A stretch of DNA of 37,727 nt, from contig JAJDDZ010000043.1 of assembly GCA_029260025.1 (NCBI GenBank), positions 1-37,727 on the forward strand, written 5' to 3'. Positions within the stretch are counted from its first letter, which is position 1; each line of letters starts with the position of its first letter. Positions 17,084 to 25,876 of the stretch are shown piece by piece. The translations under genes and the position numbers were made by a program. The notes under the pieces are model-generated. The model was given only the letters and a program-made list of their open reading frames with translations. It did no database searches and had not been told where the DNA came from. The DNA comes from Phycisphaerae bacterium. GTDB lineage: Bacteria; Planctomycetota; Phycisphaerae; UBA1845.

Positions 17084-19810
17084 CTACAGACTTCTGGCGG
17101 TTTGAATAATCTCGTAAGTCTCAATACGATCGCCGGCGTGGATGTCGTCGAACCCTTCAAGGCGAACGCCGCACTCCATACCAGATCGAACTGTCTTCAC
17201 ATCATCTTTTAGGTGTCGCAGCGACGACATCTTGCAACCTTCACGTATGACAACGCCGTCACGAATGACTTTTGCCAAATGCGTTCGGTCAACCAATCCG
17301 TCCGTTACATAGGAACCCGCCACAGGTCCAAGTTTTGTGATACGGAAAATCTGCCGCACGTCGATAACCGATCGACCTTCGATTTTCTCGTCTGGGGTAA
17401 GAAGACCAGACAACGCCTTCCGAATGTCGTCGCAAGCGTCATAAATCACGCGATAAGGGCGAACATCGACGCCATGCTGCTCAGCGAGTCGTCGAGCGCC
17501 AACGGACGTCTCAACTCGAAAGGCAACGATGATCGCTTTTGAAGTTGCTGCCAGCAAGATGTCGCTATCGTTGACAGGCCCAACCCCAGCGTGGCGAATC
17601 CCTAACCTAACTTCGTCAGAAGGGATATCACCAAGTGAAGCACGCAGCGCAGTCAAACTACCATCAACATCCGCCTTGAGAATAATATTTAGCTCTGGAA
17701 CTTCATCGCTCGTACGCTGCTGGAACATGTGTTCCAAAGACATGACCTTTCGCGACTGCACTCTGCTCTGATCAAGGCGATATTGTTTCGTCTCAGAAGC
17801 AATTTGCTTCGCCCGGGTCAGTGCTTCCACCGCAAAAAATTTGTCCCCAGATGCTGGAACGTCGTCCAGCCCCCAAACTTCCGCCGGAATCCCAGGCCCC
17901 GCTTCTTTCATCCTGTTGCCCCGGTCGTCCAGAAGCGCACGGACTTTGCCGGCTGCGTTCCCGCAGACAACGAAATCGCCTACACAAAGCGTCCCCTCAA
18001 CAACCAAAATATGCGCAACCGACCCCACCCCGACTTTCGTCTCGGCCTCAAGAACAGTTGCGTACGCTGGAAGAGTCGCGTCCGCCTCCAACTCAAGAAC
18101 ATCACTAAGATCCGCTAGGTGCTCGACAAGTTCTACGACGCCATCGCCCGTGATCGCGGACGTCGGAAGAACATCGGTTTCCCCGCCCCAGTCGCCGCTC
18201 GGCGTCAGTCCGTGCTCAGCGAGCTGTCCATAGATTCGCAGTTTGTTCTGATCTCCCAAGTCGGACTTGTTCATCGCAACAACCACCGGAACCTCAGCAG
18301 CCTTGGCGTGATTGATCGCCTCGATCGTTTGAGGCATAATTCCGTCGTCCGCTGCGACCACAAGCACTACCACGTCCGTAACCTGCGCACCGCGCTGACG
18401 CATCGCCGTAAAGGCTTCGTGGCCCGGCGTGTCTAGAAACGTAACAGGCCCATGTGCCGCCAGAAGATGGTACGACCCAATGTGCTGCGTAATTCCGCCG
18501 TCTTCACCAGCAACCACGCGCGTTTTCCGTATACGATCCATCAAGCTCGTTTTGCCGTGATCAACATGCCCAAGAAGCGTGACGATAGGCGGTCGCGACG
18601 TCAGATTGGCCCGCTCGCGCTTCTGATACTCCTCAACCAGTTCGTCAAGCATCGTCTTAGCCGGGATGACCTCAAGCTCAATCCCAAAGTGCAGGGCGAG
18701 CAGCTGCGCCGTTTCTGTCGGCAGCGTCATGTTGACATTGCCAAGGATCCCGTGCTCATCCCGCAAGATCTTAACGAGCTGCATGAAATTCAGCGCCGTC
18801 TCAGAGCAGAATTCCTTCATACGGATAGGTTCGTGTACCGTTGCATTTGTCTTTGGGCCTACGTCAAACTGTTGACCACCTTGTCCGCCATGCTGTGTCG
18901 CCCGGCGACGATGAATTCGACGACCGGTCGCGCCAGCCAAACGCTCGCGACGTTCGGCAAGATCGCGATCGCGTCTCTCGCTCGGAGTAGCGTCACGCGA
19001 ACCACCGCGTCCACGGCGCCGACCGCCCTTCTCGCTCTCAGGCGCAGCGCCAGGCGCGGAACTGGGACCACCGCCACCGCCACCGCCGGGCTGAGGACGC
19101 GGTGCGCGTCGAGGGGGCGCAGGGTGGTACTCAGGAGCTTCGTACCGAACAACGCGAGGCCCGGAAAGCTTCGCAGCAGCAGGAACATTTTGCGGTCCTG
19201 CAGGGGTGACAGGCTGCGGCCTGCTATCTTCCTCTAGATCGTCAGTTGCCTCAGAAGTTTCCACCGCTTCGGGGACCTCAGTCGTCACAATATCCGCCGA
19301 CGGAACCGATGAAACAGAATTCTCATCCGAAACTGGTGCAACCTCCGCAACTTCAACTAGAGGCGCCGTGGAATCTACAACTTCCTCGCAAGTCTCAACC
19401 ACGACTGACTCAGGCTCATCGGATAGTGGGCTGACAATTTCTTCAACCGGCAAAACATCCGCGGCAGTCGGAGGTAGTTCGGCAACGGCAGTCGATGCAG
19501 TGGCCTCAGCGTTCTCAACTTCGTCGTTCTTCGTGGCTGCCTTTCGTTTTGGCTTAACCTGAACCTTCTTGAGATCGATCCGCTTCGACGTCTCCATCAC
19601 GGTCGCGTGCTCGCCCTCACTGAACCACTCAGAAATCGTCGCGTGCAAACCCGCACTGAGCGTAGACATGTGATTCTTCACAGTATCAATGCCTTCGGCT
19701 TTGCACTTCTCGATAATTGTCTTACTGGTGACGTTCAATTCCTTCGCAAGAAGGTGAACACGCAATTTCTCAGCCAACGTCAATCTCCGTGCCTTAATCG
19801 CGGCAACCAT
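17084..19810 (-). CDS. infB: Translation initiation factor IF-2
   Basis: IF-2 is the GTPase that brings initiator tRNA to the 30S subunit and promotes subunit joining. In order the 908-aa protein has an IF2_N module (RVHLLAKELNVTSKTIIEKC), a long low-complexity Glu/Val/Thr-rich and Gly/Arg-rich linker, and a second IF2_N module (IRMKEFCSETALNFMQLVKIL). The GTPase domain follows, with GHVDHGKT, DTPGHEAF and NKSD. The beta-barrel and C1/C2 domains, which bind fMet-tRNA, complete it. The ORF track uses GTG 19822; ATG 19810 gives the typical MVAAIKARRLTLAEKLRV start. Neither has a clear Shine-Dalgarno. It follows nusA by about 40 bp in the same operon. Confidence 0.97.
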   Translation of the reverse strand: MVAAIKARRLTLAEKLRVHLLAKELNVTSKTIIEKCKAEGIDTVKNHMSTLSAGLHATISEWFSEGEHATVMETSKRIDLKKVQVKPKRKAATKNDEVENAEATASTAVAELPPTAADVLPVEEIVSPLSDEPESVVVETCEEVVDSTAPLVEVAEVAPVSDENSVSSVPSADIVTTEVPEAVETSEATDDLEEDSRPQPVTPAGPQNVPAAAKLSGPRVVRYEAPEYHPAPPRRAPRPQPGGGGGGGPSSAPGAAPESEKGGRRRGRGGSRDATPSERRDRDLAERRERLAGATGRRIHRRRATQHGGQGGQQFDVGPKTNATVHEPIRMKEFCSETALNFMQLVKILRDEHGILGNVNMTLPTETAQLLALHFGIELEVIPAKTMLDELVEEYQKRERANLTSRPPIVTLLGHVDHGKTSLMDRIRKTRVVAGEDGGITQHIGSYHLLAAHGPVTFLDTPGHEAFTAMRQRGAQVTDVVVLVVAADDGIMPQTIEAINHAKAAEVPVVVAMNKSDLGDQNKLRIYGQLAEHGLTPSGDWGGETDVLPTSAITGDGVVELVEHLADLSDVLELEADATLPAYATVLEAETKVGVGSVAHILVVEGTLCVGDFVVCGNAAGKVRALLDDRGNRMKEAGPGIPAEVWGLDDVPASGDKFFAVEALTRAKQIASETKQYRLDQSRVQSRKVMSLEHMFQQRTSDEVPELNIILKADVDGSLTALRASLGDIPSDEVRLGIRHAGVGPVNDSDILLAATSKAIIVAFRVETSVGARRLAEQHGVDVRPYRVIYDACDDIRKALSGLLTPDEKIEGRSVIDVRQIFRITKLGPVAGSYVTDGLVDRTHLAKVIRDGVVIREGCKMSSLRHLKDDVKTVRSGMECGVRLEGFDDIHAGDRIETYEIIQTARSL

Positions 19811-19850
19811 TTTCACGCACACCCGATCGATCGGGCGAGCTTGCTTCTAT

Positions 19851-21320
19851 TTATGAGGGCTGTTCTTCTAGCTCCTCGTCCGTTCCGGTCGCGTGGGTCT
19901 TAACCTCATTACCCTCGACGACCGGCTCTCCAACCTCTGCTTCAGGCGAAACCACGACATCGGTCACTGGGGATTCATCCGCCGTCTCCAACGTACCGCC
20001 ATCAAGGGCGTGAATCTCGGCACTAGCAATCTCGGTCGCATCAACCTCAGTGGCCCCAGCCTCAGCGGTCTCGACGCTTTTCTCCGCAAGGGACGGACCC
20101 GCTCCCGCAAACTCAGACCGCATCGACTCGCGGGATTCTTGCTCAAGTTTTTTTGCTTCAGCAGCCTCCGCCGCAAGCGCATCGGCCGCACCATTAGCAG
20201 CCTCGACCATCGTCTTAGCGAGCTCCGGATCGACGCCGAGTTCGTTTGTGAGCGGGTCAGCGCCGACAGCCTTCACGTCGGCAACGGAAATCACGCCCAT
20301 CGCCAGAAGTTTATCAAGGAGAACATCATCAACGCCGTCAATGATCTTCAGTACTCGTTCCATCCCGTCCATGTTGCGGTCATAATCTGCTGGAGTAAGA
20401 ATATCGATGTCCCAACCAGTCAACCGAGCACCGAGTCGGACGTTTTGCCCGCGCTTCCCGATCGCAAGGGACAACTGATCCTCGTCAACGACCACCGTCG
20501 CACGACCCAGCTCAAAGCACAGAAAAGTCTCTTTCACCTCAGCCGGCTTAAGCGCGTTGCTAATTAGCACCTGGGAGGATTCGTTCCATCGAACAATGTC
20601 GATCTTTTCGCCACCAAGCTCATCAACAATGTTCCGTATGCGACTTCCGCGCACGCCGACGCAAGCGCCGACCGGATCAACCTTCATGTCGATCGACGAC
20701 ACCGCGATTTTCGTGCGATAGCCTGCCTCACGAGCCAAAGCCCGAACCTCGATCACTTTTTCGGCGACCTCAGGGACTTCCAGTTCAAAGAGCTTACGGA
20801 TGTAGTCCGGGTGAGTTTGGGTAAGAACGATCCGCACCTGATTCGTTTCTTCGCGAACGTCAAGAATCATCCCCCGAATCCGCTCGCCAGGATGGTGCAT
20901 CTGACCAGGAATCTGCTCGCTTCGGGGCATGAACGCCTCAACACGCCCAAGATTTACAGTAAGCCCCCCGCCCTCATATCTGGTAACCGTACCGGTCACA
21001 ATCGTTCCAACGAGTTGCGAATACTCATCGAAGATTGAATTGCGCTCGTCTTCTCGGATCCGCTGAATCATCACTTGCTTAGCAGTCTGCGCGGCGATTC
21101 GACCCAACGACTGCATATCGATCGGCTTTCCTGCGACAAAGGCTTCAATCACCCCAGTCTGGCGATCGATCGAGGCGGAAGCTTCCTCCTCTTCGCCGCA
21201 ACCAAAGTGCTTGCGCGCGGCTGAAACAATCGCTGCTTCAAGGTCAGCAAAGACGCTCTCTTTGTCGATCGCCTTGTCTCGACTAATCGAGTCAATGAAT
21301 CTGATCAGATCCGTATTCAT
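19851..21320 (-). CDS. nusA: Transcription termination/antitermination factor NusA
   Basis: NusA binds RNA polymerase and modulates pausing, termination and antitermination. The start MNTDLIRFIDSISRDKAIDKE is typical. Next come the N-terminal polymerase-binding domain, an S1 domain (GTIVTGTVTRYEGGGLTVNLG), KH domains (GACVGVRGSRIRNIVDELGGEKIDIV and LAIGKRGQNVRLGARLTGWDI), and a HhH-like C-terminal segment (IDGVDDVLLDKLLAMGVISVADV). A 100-residue acidic Ala/Glu tail ends the protein. The ORF track extends 64 codons upstream through the leader hairpins; that part has no family similarity, so ATG 21320 (489 aa) is used. It is first in the operon. rimP, the usual upstream partner, is absent. Confidence 0.96.
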   Translation of the reverse strand: MNTDLIRFIDSISRDKAIDKESVFADLEAAIVSAARKHFGCGEEEEASASIDRQTGVIEAFVAGKPIDMQSLGRIAAQTAKQVMIQRIREDERNSIFDEYSQLVGTIVTGTVTRYEGGGLTVNLGRVEAFMPRSEQIPGQMHHPGERIRGMILDVREETNQVRIVLTQTHPDYIRKLFELEVPEVAEKVIEVRALAREAGYRTKIAVSSIDMKVDPVGACVGVRGSRIRNIVDELGGEKIDIVRWNESSQVLISNALKPAEVKETFLCFELGRATVVVDEDQLSLAIGKRGQNVRLGARLTGWDIDILTPADYDRNMDGMERVLKIIDGVDDVLLDKLLAMGVISVADVKAVGADPLTNELGVDPELAKTMVEAANGAADALAAEAAEAKKLEQESRESMRSEFAGAGPSLAEKSVETAEAGATEVDATEIASAEIHALDGGTLETADESPVTDVVVSPEAEVGEPVVEGNEVKTHATGTDEELEEQPS

Positions 21321-21342
21321 CTCGTTACGTCTGTTCCTTCCG

Positions 21343-21374
21343 AGCAGCCGTCGCCAAATCAGGCGACCGCTGCT
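21343..21374 (-). promoter_or_regulatory. Second leader hairpin directly before nusA
   Basis: On the minus strand AGCAGC-G-GTCGCC and GGCGAC-G-GCTGCT pair across the loop TGATTT, giving 12 bp with one G/G mismatch. It ends 22 nt before the nusA ATG and just upstream of GGAAGGA. It could hide or expose the ribosome-binding region, or act with the terminator hairpin upstream. Confidence 0.55.
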
Positions 21375-21381
21375 AGTCAAC

Positions 21382-21413
21382 AAAAAAACGTGGGCGCAAA
21401 ACGCGATCCCACG
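21382..21413 (-). terminator. Intrinsic terminator in the nusA leader (attenuator candidate)
   Basis: On the minus strand CGTGGG (21413..21408) pairs with CCCACG (21394..21389). An inner CGC/GCG stem with loop GTTTT lies inside it, and an uninterrupted T7 follows (21388..21382). This is a canonical intrinsic terminator, yet it points toward nusA and lies about 60 bp before its start codon. It either attenuates the operon or ends an independent short transcript. Confidence 0.72.
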
Positions 21414-21712
21414 CGGGCAAATAACTGCTTGACCTGGATGGGGCAATCTTAGTGCATCACCGCGCTCCGCATGATCCAAACAGAACCCGCTGGTCGGCCC
21501 TATTCCGCACAAACAACCTGCGATGTTTGCAAGACCTAACCATGTTGCGAGAATCTCGTCATCACTTCACCAAACACGCCCCCGCTCATCCTGGGAACGC
21601 TCTTCAATAGCTCAACCTGACGCCCGTACCCAGATACCGGCACGCTAGGCGCAGAACCACACCGTCTCCGACTCAACGAGAGTACGCAGACAATCTGTTT
21701 CGAGCGAAATCC

Positions 21713-21740
21713 ATTGTAATGGCCCTCGCTCATGCGTCAA
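21713..21740 (-). promoter_or_regulatory. Promoter for the nusA leader or a small RNA
   Basis: On the minus strand TTGACG (21740..21735) and TACAAT (21718..21713) are separated by 16 bp. Each matches the sigma-70 hexamer at five of six positions. The -10 is embedded in a small dyad CCATTgtAATGG. The predicted start is near 21706, giving about 325 nt to the terminator and about 386 nt to the nusA ATG. Confidence 0.55.
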
Positions 21741-21912
21741 TTCAATCTTCTCAGCACAACGTGATATGGCCTCCTCACAGCTCAGTTTTCTCAATCTACC
21801 TAAACTGCCGCCATAGGACCTAGCTCCAGAACTGGGAATCAAACTTCAATTGATGAACCGCTAGATCGTCCATTTGCCAAAAAAGCGTGAAGCGGGCATC
21901 CTCTATTGGCAC

Positions 21913-21920
21913 AAGGAGGT
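21913..21920 (+). promoter_or_regulatory. Shine-Dalgarno AAGGAGGT deciding the lipoprotein start
   Basis: A full AAGGAGGT stands 6 nt before ATG 21927, which rules out the TTG at 21906 used in the ORF track. Confidence 0.85.
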
Positions 21921-21926
21921 ACTTCG

Positions 21927-22442
21927 ATGCGAAAAATATGGAAATCCCTATCCAGAAACACTGCCCCCCTCTTCGGTATCATCCTGATCGCCTCCGGCGG
22001 GTGCGAGTTGGCGATACCGGATGAAACAACGCCGGATAGCGAAATCGGACGACCTGCCGAGCAGTTCGTAACCATCGCCTTCCGAAATCTCTCAACTGTC
22101 AATACGGTAGATGTAGAATTCCATGCGGTGACATCGGTGGAAGTCAGCCTCCCCGAGGGGCTATTCACTGACGAAAACCGGGTGTCGGAAAGCTTAGGCG
22201 TAGCAGGAACCGGGTTGCTCATCCCAGGAGCAACCGACATCCTTGAGATCTCCTGCACAGAAAACCTGGTCATCGGAACCGCAGGCGGCACATTCCTCGA
22301 CAATGAAACCGGCGAACTCAATGGACGCGGGGAACCACGGTGGCTGGACGCGACTTCGGCGGGACTCTGTGGCGCGATCGTCGGATTTACGTTTGAGAGC
22401 AGTGGCGATACATTCGCAACCAAAGTCGAGATCAGACGCTAA
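21927..22442 (+). CDS. Small putative lipoprotein of unknown function
   Basis: The 171-aa product has a basic start (MRKIWKSLSRN), a hydrophobic stretch and ASGGC (Cys26), a slightly atypical lipobox. The mature part begins with acidic and Thr-rich sequence and then reads as a compact beta-rich domain (VTIAFRNLSTVNTVDVEF, then repeated strand-like segments). Two further cysteines (in LEISCTEN and SAGLCGAI) could form a disulfide. I recognise no family. A perfect ribosome-binding site suggests good expression. It lies 72 bp before the FHA-GAF-PP2C gene on the same strand, so cotranscription is possible. Between them is an imperfect inverted repeat around CGCCATGGCG (22459-22471). Confidence 0.75.
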   Translation: MRKIWKSLSRNTAPLFGIILIASGGCELAIPDETTPDSEIGRPAEQFVTIAFRNLSTVNTVDVEFHAVTSVEVSLPEGLFTDENRVSESLGVAGTGLLIPGATDILEISCTENLVIGTAGGTFLDNETGELNGRGEPRWLDATSAGLCGAIVGFTFESSGDTFATKVEIRR

Positions 22443-22514
22443 CGATTAGGAACGCTTTATCGCCATGGCGTAAAAGCAATCGCCATAGCTTACAAGAATG
22501 GAGACGAGGTCGGG

Positions 22515-24140
22515 ATGGCCACACTTCGATACCTAGACGACAACGGGCAATGTCTGGCGTACAAGCTCAGCACAGGTCAGGTTCTGATCGGTCGTGCAGA
22601 GACATGCCAAGTCACGGTCGAGTCCGACATGATTTCTCGGGAGCATGCCCGGGTAGAGCTGACTCCAGACGGACGTTTTCGCGCCGTCGATCTCGGCAGC
22701 CGCAACAAGACCTTCGTCAACGGTGAGCAGATCACCGAAACGATTCTGACCGCCGGAGACATCCTTCGCGTGGGCGACCGCATCTTTGAATTCGTCGACG
22801 AAACCAACGTCTCCGAAGTTCTCGACATGCGATTTCTCACGCCGGAGAAGGGCGAGCCCCCAGGGGCGGAGTGGGCCAAGATCAAACAACCCATTTCGCT
22901 GACCATCGCCCAGCTCGAGCGCATCGCTCAGGTCGGCGCGGACAAACCCCTCACCGGGCGCGCCGAAGATGTAGCCTCAACTGCCCTCGGTCGAGTTATT
23001 CTCGATCTCAATGCAGAGCGCGGGTTCATCGCCCTTCGCGGAGACAAGAAAACGGACCTGCGACCCATCAGCCACCGCGGGCTTGCCCAGACCCCGGGCG
23101 GATCACTCACACCGGTCAGCGAAGCTTTCGTCATCGCCCCGCTACTCCAGCAGGTCGCCGGTTGCTATCCGCAGACAGCACGTCAAATGGACAAGAAACT
23201 CGGATACGCCGTCACAGGCGTCGTCGCTCCGCTGACCGACCGCGGTGAAATCATCGGCGTGCTCTACGTCGATCGCCCCGGAGGAAAAAGGCCCTTTCCA
23301 GCAACAAGCACCGCCTACGCCACCGCCGCCGGCGCACAAATCGGCAGTTTGCTTGGGAGTACGCTTCGTAGTTTGCCCAACACAGCCGCACGCGAGAGCG
23401 CAGCCTGGATGACAACGATCGGCCGCGTCCAGACCGCCCTTTCCGAGACATCAGAATCCAGCGAAGCTTACCAAGTCGCCGACAAGTGCTTCCCTGGTCG
23501 CGCAAGGCGCGGCGACTTCATTTGGGTTGACCATATCGATGAACATCGTTTGTCAATTCTTTTGGTCGACTGCGGCGGACACGGTATGACCGGACTCGCG
23601 CAAGCTGCGTTGATTCGCGGCGCTGTCTCGACAGCAGTTCGAATTGACGATGACGCCGTCATGGACCCCGCAACGATTTTCAACGCAATCAACACAACCC
23701 TCGCCAACTCGAGCGCAAGACAAGTGGTACCTACCATCTACCTCGCGATCGACAGCTCAATTGGAAAGCTCTCCTACATCAACGCCGGCGGTGTACCGCC
23801 TCTCCTAATGCTCAAGGCCGGGCGACTGCTTACGATGGATCAGACTTCGCTCGTCCTCGGCGTTGACGCCGACTATTCCTACGAAGCAACCCGCGTTGAT
23901 CTCCCCGACGCTTTTAGGCTCATCGCATACACCGACGGATTGATCGATGCCGCCAGCGCAGCAGGCGAAGCCCTGGGAAGCGACCGACTGCACGACGCCT
24001 TGCTAGTAAGCGATTCCTTCGGATCGGCTGAAGAGGTCCTCGCCCGAATCACGAAACTCTGGGCGACGCACCTTTCCGGCGCCATCCCAGACGATGACGC
24101 ATCCGCTCTCGTAGTCGCGCGGGGATGGGTCGCATCATGA
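22515..24140 (+). CDS. FHA-GAF-PP2C (SpoIIE/RsbU-type) phosphatase
   Basis: The 541-aa protein has three modules. Residues 20-95 form an FHA domain (IGRAETCQV, SREHARVEL, GSRNKTFVNG), which binds phosphothreonine peptides. Residues about 130-285 look like a GAF domain (ALGRVILDLNAERGFIAL, then GVLYVDRPGGKRPF). Residues about 315-538 are a PP2C-type serine/threonine phosphatase of the SpoIIE/RsbU class, with RRGDFIWVD, LLVDCGGHGMTG (Asp352), AYTDGLIDA and a final DDDASALVV metal site. The canonical GDVSGHG reads VDCGGHG. It would dephosphorylate a partner, for example an anti-anti-sigma factor or a secretion component, in response to phospho-signals. Its stop overlaps the start of the GspE-type ATPase by ATGA, so both proteins are made together. 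Confidence 0.87.
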   Translation: MATLRYLDDNGQCLAYKLSTGQVLIGRAETCQVTVESDMISREHARVELTPDGRFRAVDLGSRNKTFVNGEQITETILTAGDILRVGDRIFEFVDETNVSEVLDMRFLTPEKGEPPGAEWAKIKQPISLTIAQLERIAQVGADKPLTGRAEDVASTALGRVILDLNAERGFIALRGDKKTDLRPISHRGLAQTPGGSLTPVSEAFVIAPLLQQVAGCYPQTARQMDKKLGYAVTGVVAPLTDRGEIIGVLYVDRPGGKRPFPATSTAYATAAGAQIGSLLGSTLRSLPNTAARESAAWMTTIGRVQTALSETSESSEAYQVADKCFPGRARRGDFIWVDHIDEHRLSILLVDCGGHGMTGLAQAALIRGAVSTAVRIDDDAVMDPATIFNAINTTLANSSARQVVPTIYLAIDSSIGKLSYINAGGVPPLLMLKAGRLLTMDQTSLVLGVDADYSYEATRVDLPDAFRLIAYTDGLIDAASAAGEALGSDRLHDALLVSDSFGSAEEVLARITKLWATHLSGAIPDDDASALVVARGWVAS

Positions 24141-25813
24141 TCGCCGCCGAAGCAGCCGAACAGCTCATCGTATCCAAATTGATCAGTAGCGGAACGATCC
24201 CAGCGATCCAGTTGGATAACCACCGGCGCGAATCAGAGATCGACGGCGTCCCGCTCATCGAGGTCTTGATTCGCAACGATGTTGTCAGCGAAGCAGACGT
24301 TGGACAGTTCTACGCCGACGTGTCGGGCCTACGATTCCTAGACCTCACCAGAAGAAGACCAACAAACGCATGGGTGCTCACCCTTCCCGAAAACATCGCG
24401 AGACAGCGCCAATGCTTGCTCTTTGGGGAAGTATCGGGGCAACTCGTCGCAGCTGTCTCCGACCCCATCGATCCCGCGGTCCGTTCGTCAATCCAGGCGC
24501 GTTTTGAACGCCCCATCCAATACGTCGTAAGCCCCCGGTTCCAAATTCGGGCCGTTCTCGATGAGGTCTATTCAGAAGCCCGCGCCAAGGGCGCAAGAAT
24601 GACCGCACTCCCCCCGCCCTCAGCGCGAGTGGCTGAGTCCACCGGTACTGGCGTGAACATCGTCGAACAGTTTGATAGTATCATCGACGAAGCAGTCGAT
24701 CGCCGAGCGAGCGATATCCATGTCGAACCAGAAGTCGACCGTGTTCGAATCCGTTTGCGCATCGACGGAAGACTTATCGAAGCCCGCGCCTTCCCCGCAG
24801 AGGTGGCCGCCGCACTAGTGTCGAGAATCAAGGTTTTATCCAACCTCGATATCACGGAACGCCGCAAACCCCAAGACGGACGTTTCACACAACGCAGCTT
24901 TGATCAAAATATAGACGTACGTGTCGCCGTGATTCCCGGCGCCCGAGGCGAACGCGTCACCCTGCGGCTCCTCGCCCAAAACCGATCCGCCCTTTCCCTA
25001 GAAAGTCTGGGAATGGGAATCGAGCTGAGACAAGCGTTCGAGCGACTGATTCATCGCCCGTACGGGATCATTCTAATCACCGGCCCTACCGGAAGCGGAA
25101 AAACCACGACTCTCTACGTCGCCCTTCAGCAAGTCAACACCATCGACCGACACATTATTACGATTGAAGACCCCGTCGAATACGAAATGCCGGGCATCAA
25201 CCAAGTCGCCGTTGACGAGGAATATGGCGTCTCGTTTTCATTGGCACTGCGTAGCATCCTCCGTCACGACCCCGACATCATTATGGTCGGAGAAATTCGC
25301 GACGAGTCCACGGCAAGGCTCGCCATCGAGGCATCACTCACCGGTCACCTCGTTTTCGCCACACTACACACCAACACAGCCGTTGGCGCAGTGACAAGAC
25401 TCTTAGACATGGGGTGCGAACCCTATCTGGTCGCGAGCGCCCTCATCGGAACAATGGCACAAAGACTCGTTCGGAAAATCTGCACGAACTGTCGCAGAGG
25501 ATACGAGCCAACCCTCGCAGAAAAAAAGATCATGGGCATCCCCCCAGAACGCCCCGGCGTGCAAATCTTTCGAGGAGCAGGTTGCTCGCGATGTCTGCGT
25601 AGTGGCTACTATGATAGAGCGGGCGTCTTCGAGTACGTACCCTTCGATCAGGGTTTAGCCAACCTTGTCATAGAAAAAGCAACAACAGAGATGCTACAAC
25701 AATACGCACTCGAACATGGCGCGATCACCTTGCGCGACGACACCATGGCCAAGGTCCGCGAAGGCGGAACGACGCTTGAAGAAGCACTCCGCGTCACGAC
25801 CTTCACCGACTAG
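24137..25813 (+). CDS. GspE/PilB-family secretion ATPase with MshEN domain
   Basis: The 558-aa protein begins with an N-terminal MshEN-like domain (residues about 1-145), which in relatives can bind c-di-GMP. The bipartite hexameric ATPase of type II secretion/type IV pilus systems follows. Walker A is GPTGSGKT (316-323), the Asp box region is TIEDPVEYEMPGINQ, Walker B is IIMVGEIRD (381-389), and the His box contains TGHLVFATLHTNTA. The tetracysteine zinc site of GspE/PilB assembly ATPases is present (CTNC and CSRC, Cys 449, 452, 483, 486), which favours an assembly ATPase over PilT. The ORF track start 24125 is replaced by ATG 24137, which overlaps the phosphatase stop. No gspF, secretin or pseudopilin gene is nearby. 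Confidence 0.92.
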   Translation: MIAAEAAEQLIVSKLISSGTIPAIQLDNHRRESEIDGVPLIEVLIRNDVVSEADVGQFYADVSGLRFLDLTRRRPTNAWVLTLPENIARQRQCLLFGEVSGQLVAAVSDPIDPAVRSSIQARFERPIQYVVSPRFQIRAVLDEVYSEARAKGARMTALPPPSARVAESTGTGVNIVEQFDSIIDEAVDRRASDIHVEPEVDRVRIRLRIDGRLIEARAFPAEVAAALVSRIKVLSNLDITERRKPQDGRFTQRSFDQNIDVRVAVIPGARGERVTLRLLAQNRSALSLESLGMGIELRQAFERLIHRPYGIILITGPTGSGKTTTLYVALQQVNTIDRHIITIEDPVEYEMPGINQVAVDEEYGVSFSLALRSILRHDPDIIMVGEIRDESTARLAIEASLTGHLVFATLHTNTAVGAVTRLLDMGCEPYLVASALIGTMAQRLVRKICTNCRRGYEPTLAEKKIMGIPPERPGVQIFRGAGCSRCLRSGYYDRAGVFEYVPFDQGLANLVIEKATTEMLQQYALEHGAITLRDDTMAKVREGGTTLEEALRVTTFTD

Positions 25814-25820
25814 CGCACAA

Positions 25821-25852
25821 GAAGACCCTCACGAATGAACGCGAGGGTCTTC
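25821..25852. terminator. Bidirectional terminator between gspE-type gene and zinc-ribbon gene
   Basis: GAAGACCCTC (25821-25830) and GAGGGTCTTC (25843-25852) form a perfect 10-bp stem, extended by a CG/CG pair inside the loop. It lies between the two convergent stop codons. T tracts are weak on both sides. Confidence 0.72.
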
Positions 25853-25876
25853 AAAGTTCTCTTGCAATTCGCGGAC

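Larger units (their letters stand above)
21321..21926. other. 606-bp intergenic region between divergent nusA and lipoprotein genes
   Basis: I find no convincing gene here. It holds, on the minus strand, a good promoter (21740-21713), a terminator-like hairpin with T7 (21413-21382) and a second hairpin (21374-21343) close to the nusA start. On the plus strand it ends with a perfect Shine-Dalgarno for the lipoprotein gene. Short ORFs in the track here (65 aa) look random. I compared the transcribed part with RNase P, tmRNA, SRP and 6S consensus segments from memory and saw no match. Confidence 0.6.

Noticed and set aside
21420-21480. CCAGGTCAAGCAG on the minus strand, similar to part of SRP RNA
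   Set aside because: The essential GGAA tetraloop region and pairing are missing, so I treat it as chance.
21321-21512. 64-codon extension of nusA through the leader
   Set aside because: No similarity to NusA and it would translate both hairpins; ATG 21320 gives the family start. A leader peptide cannot be fully excluded.
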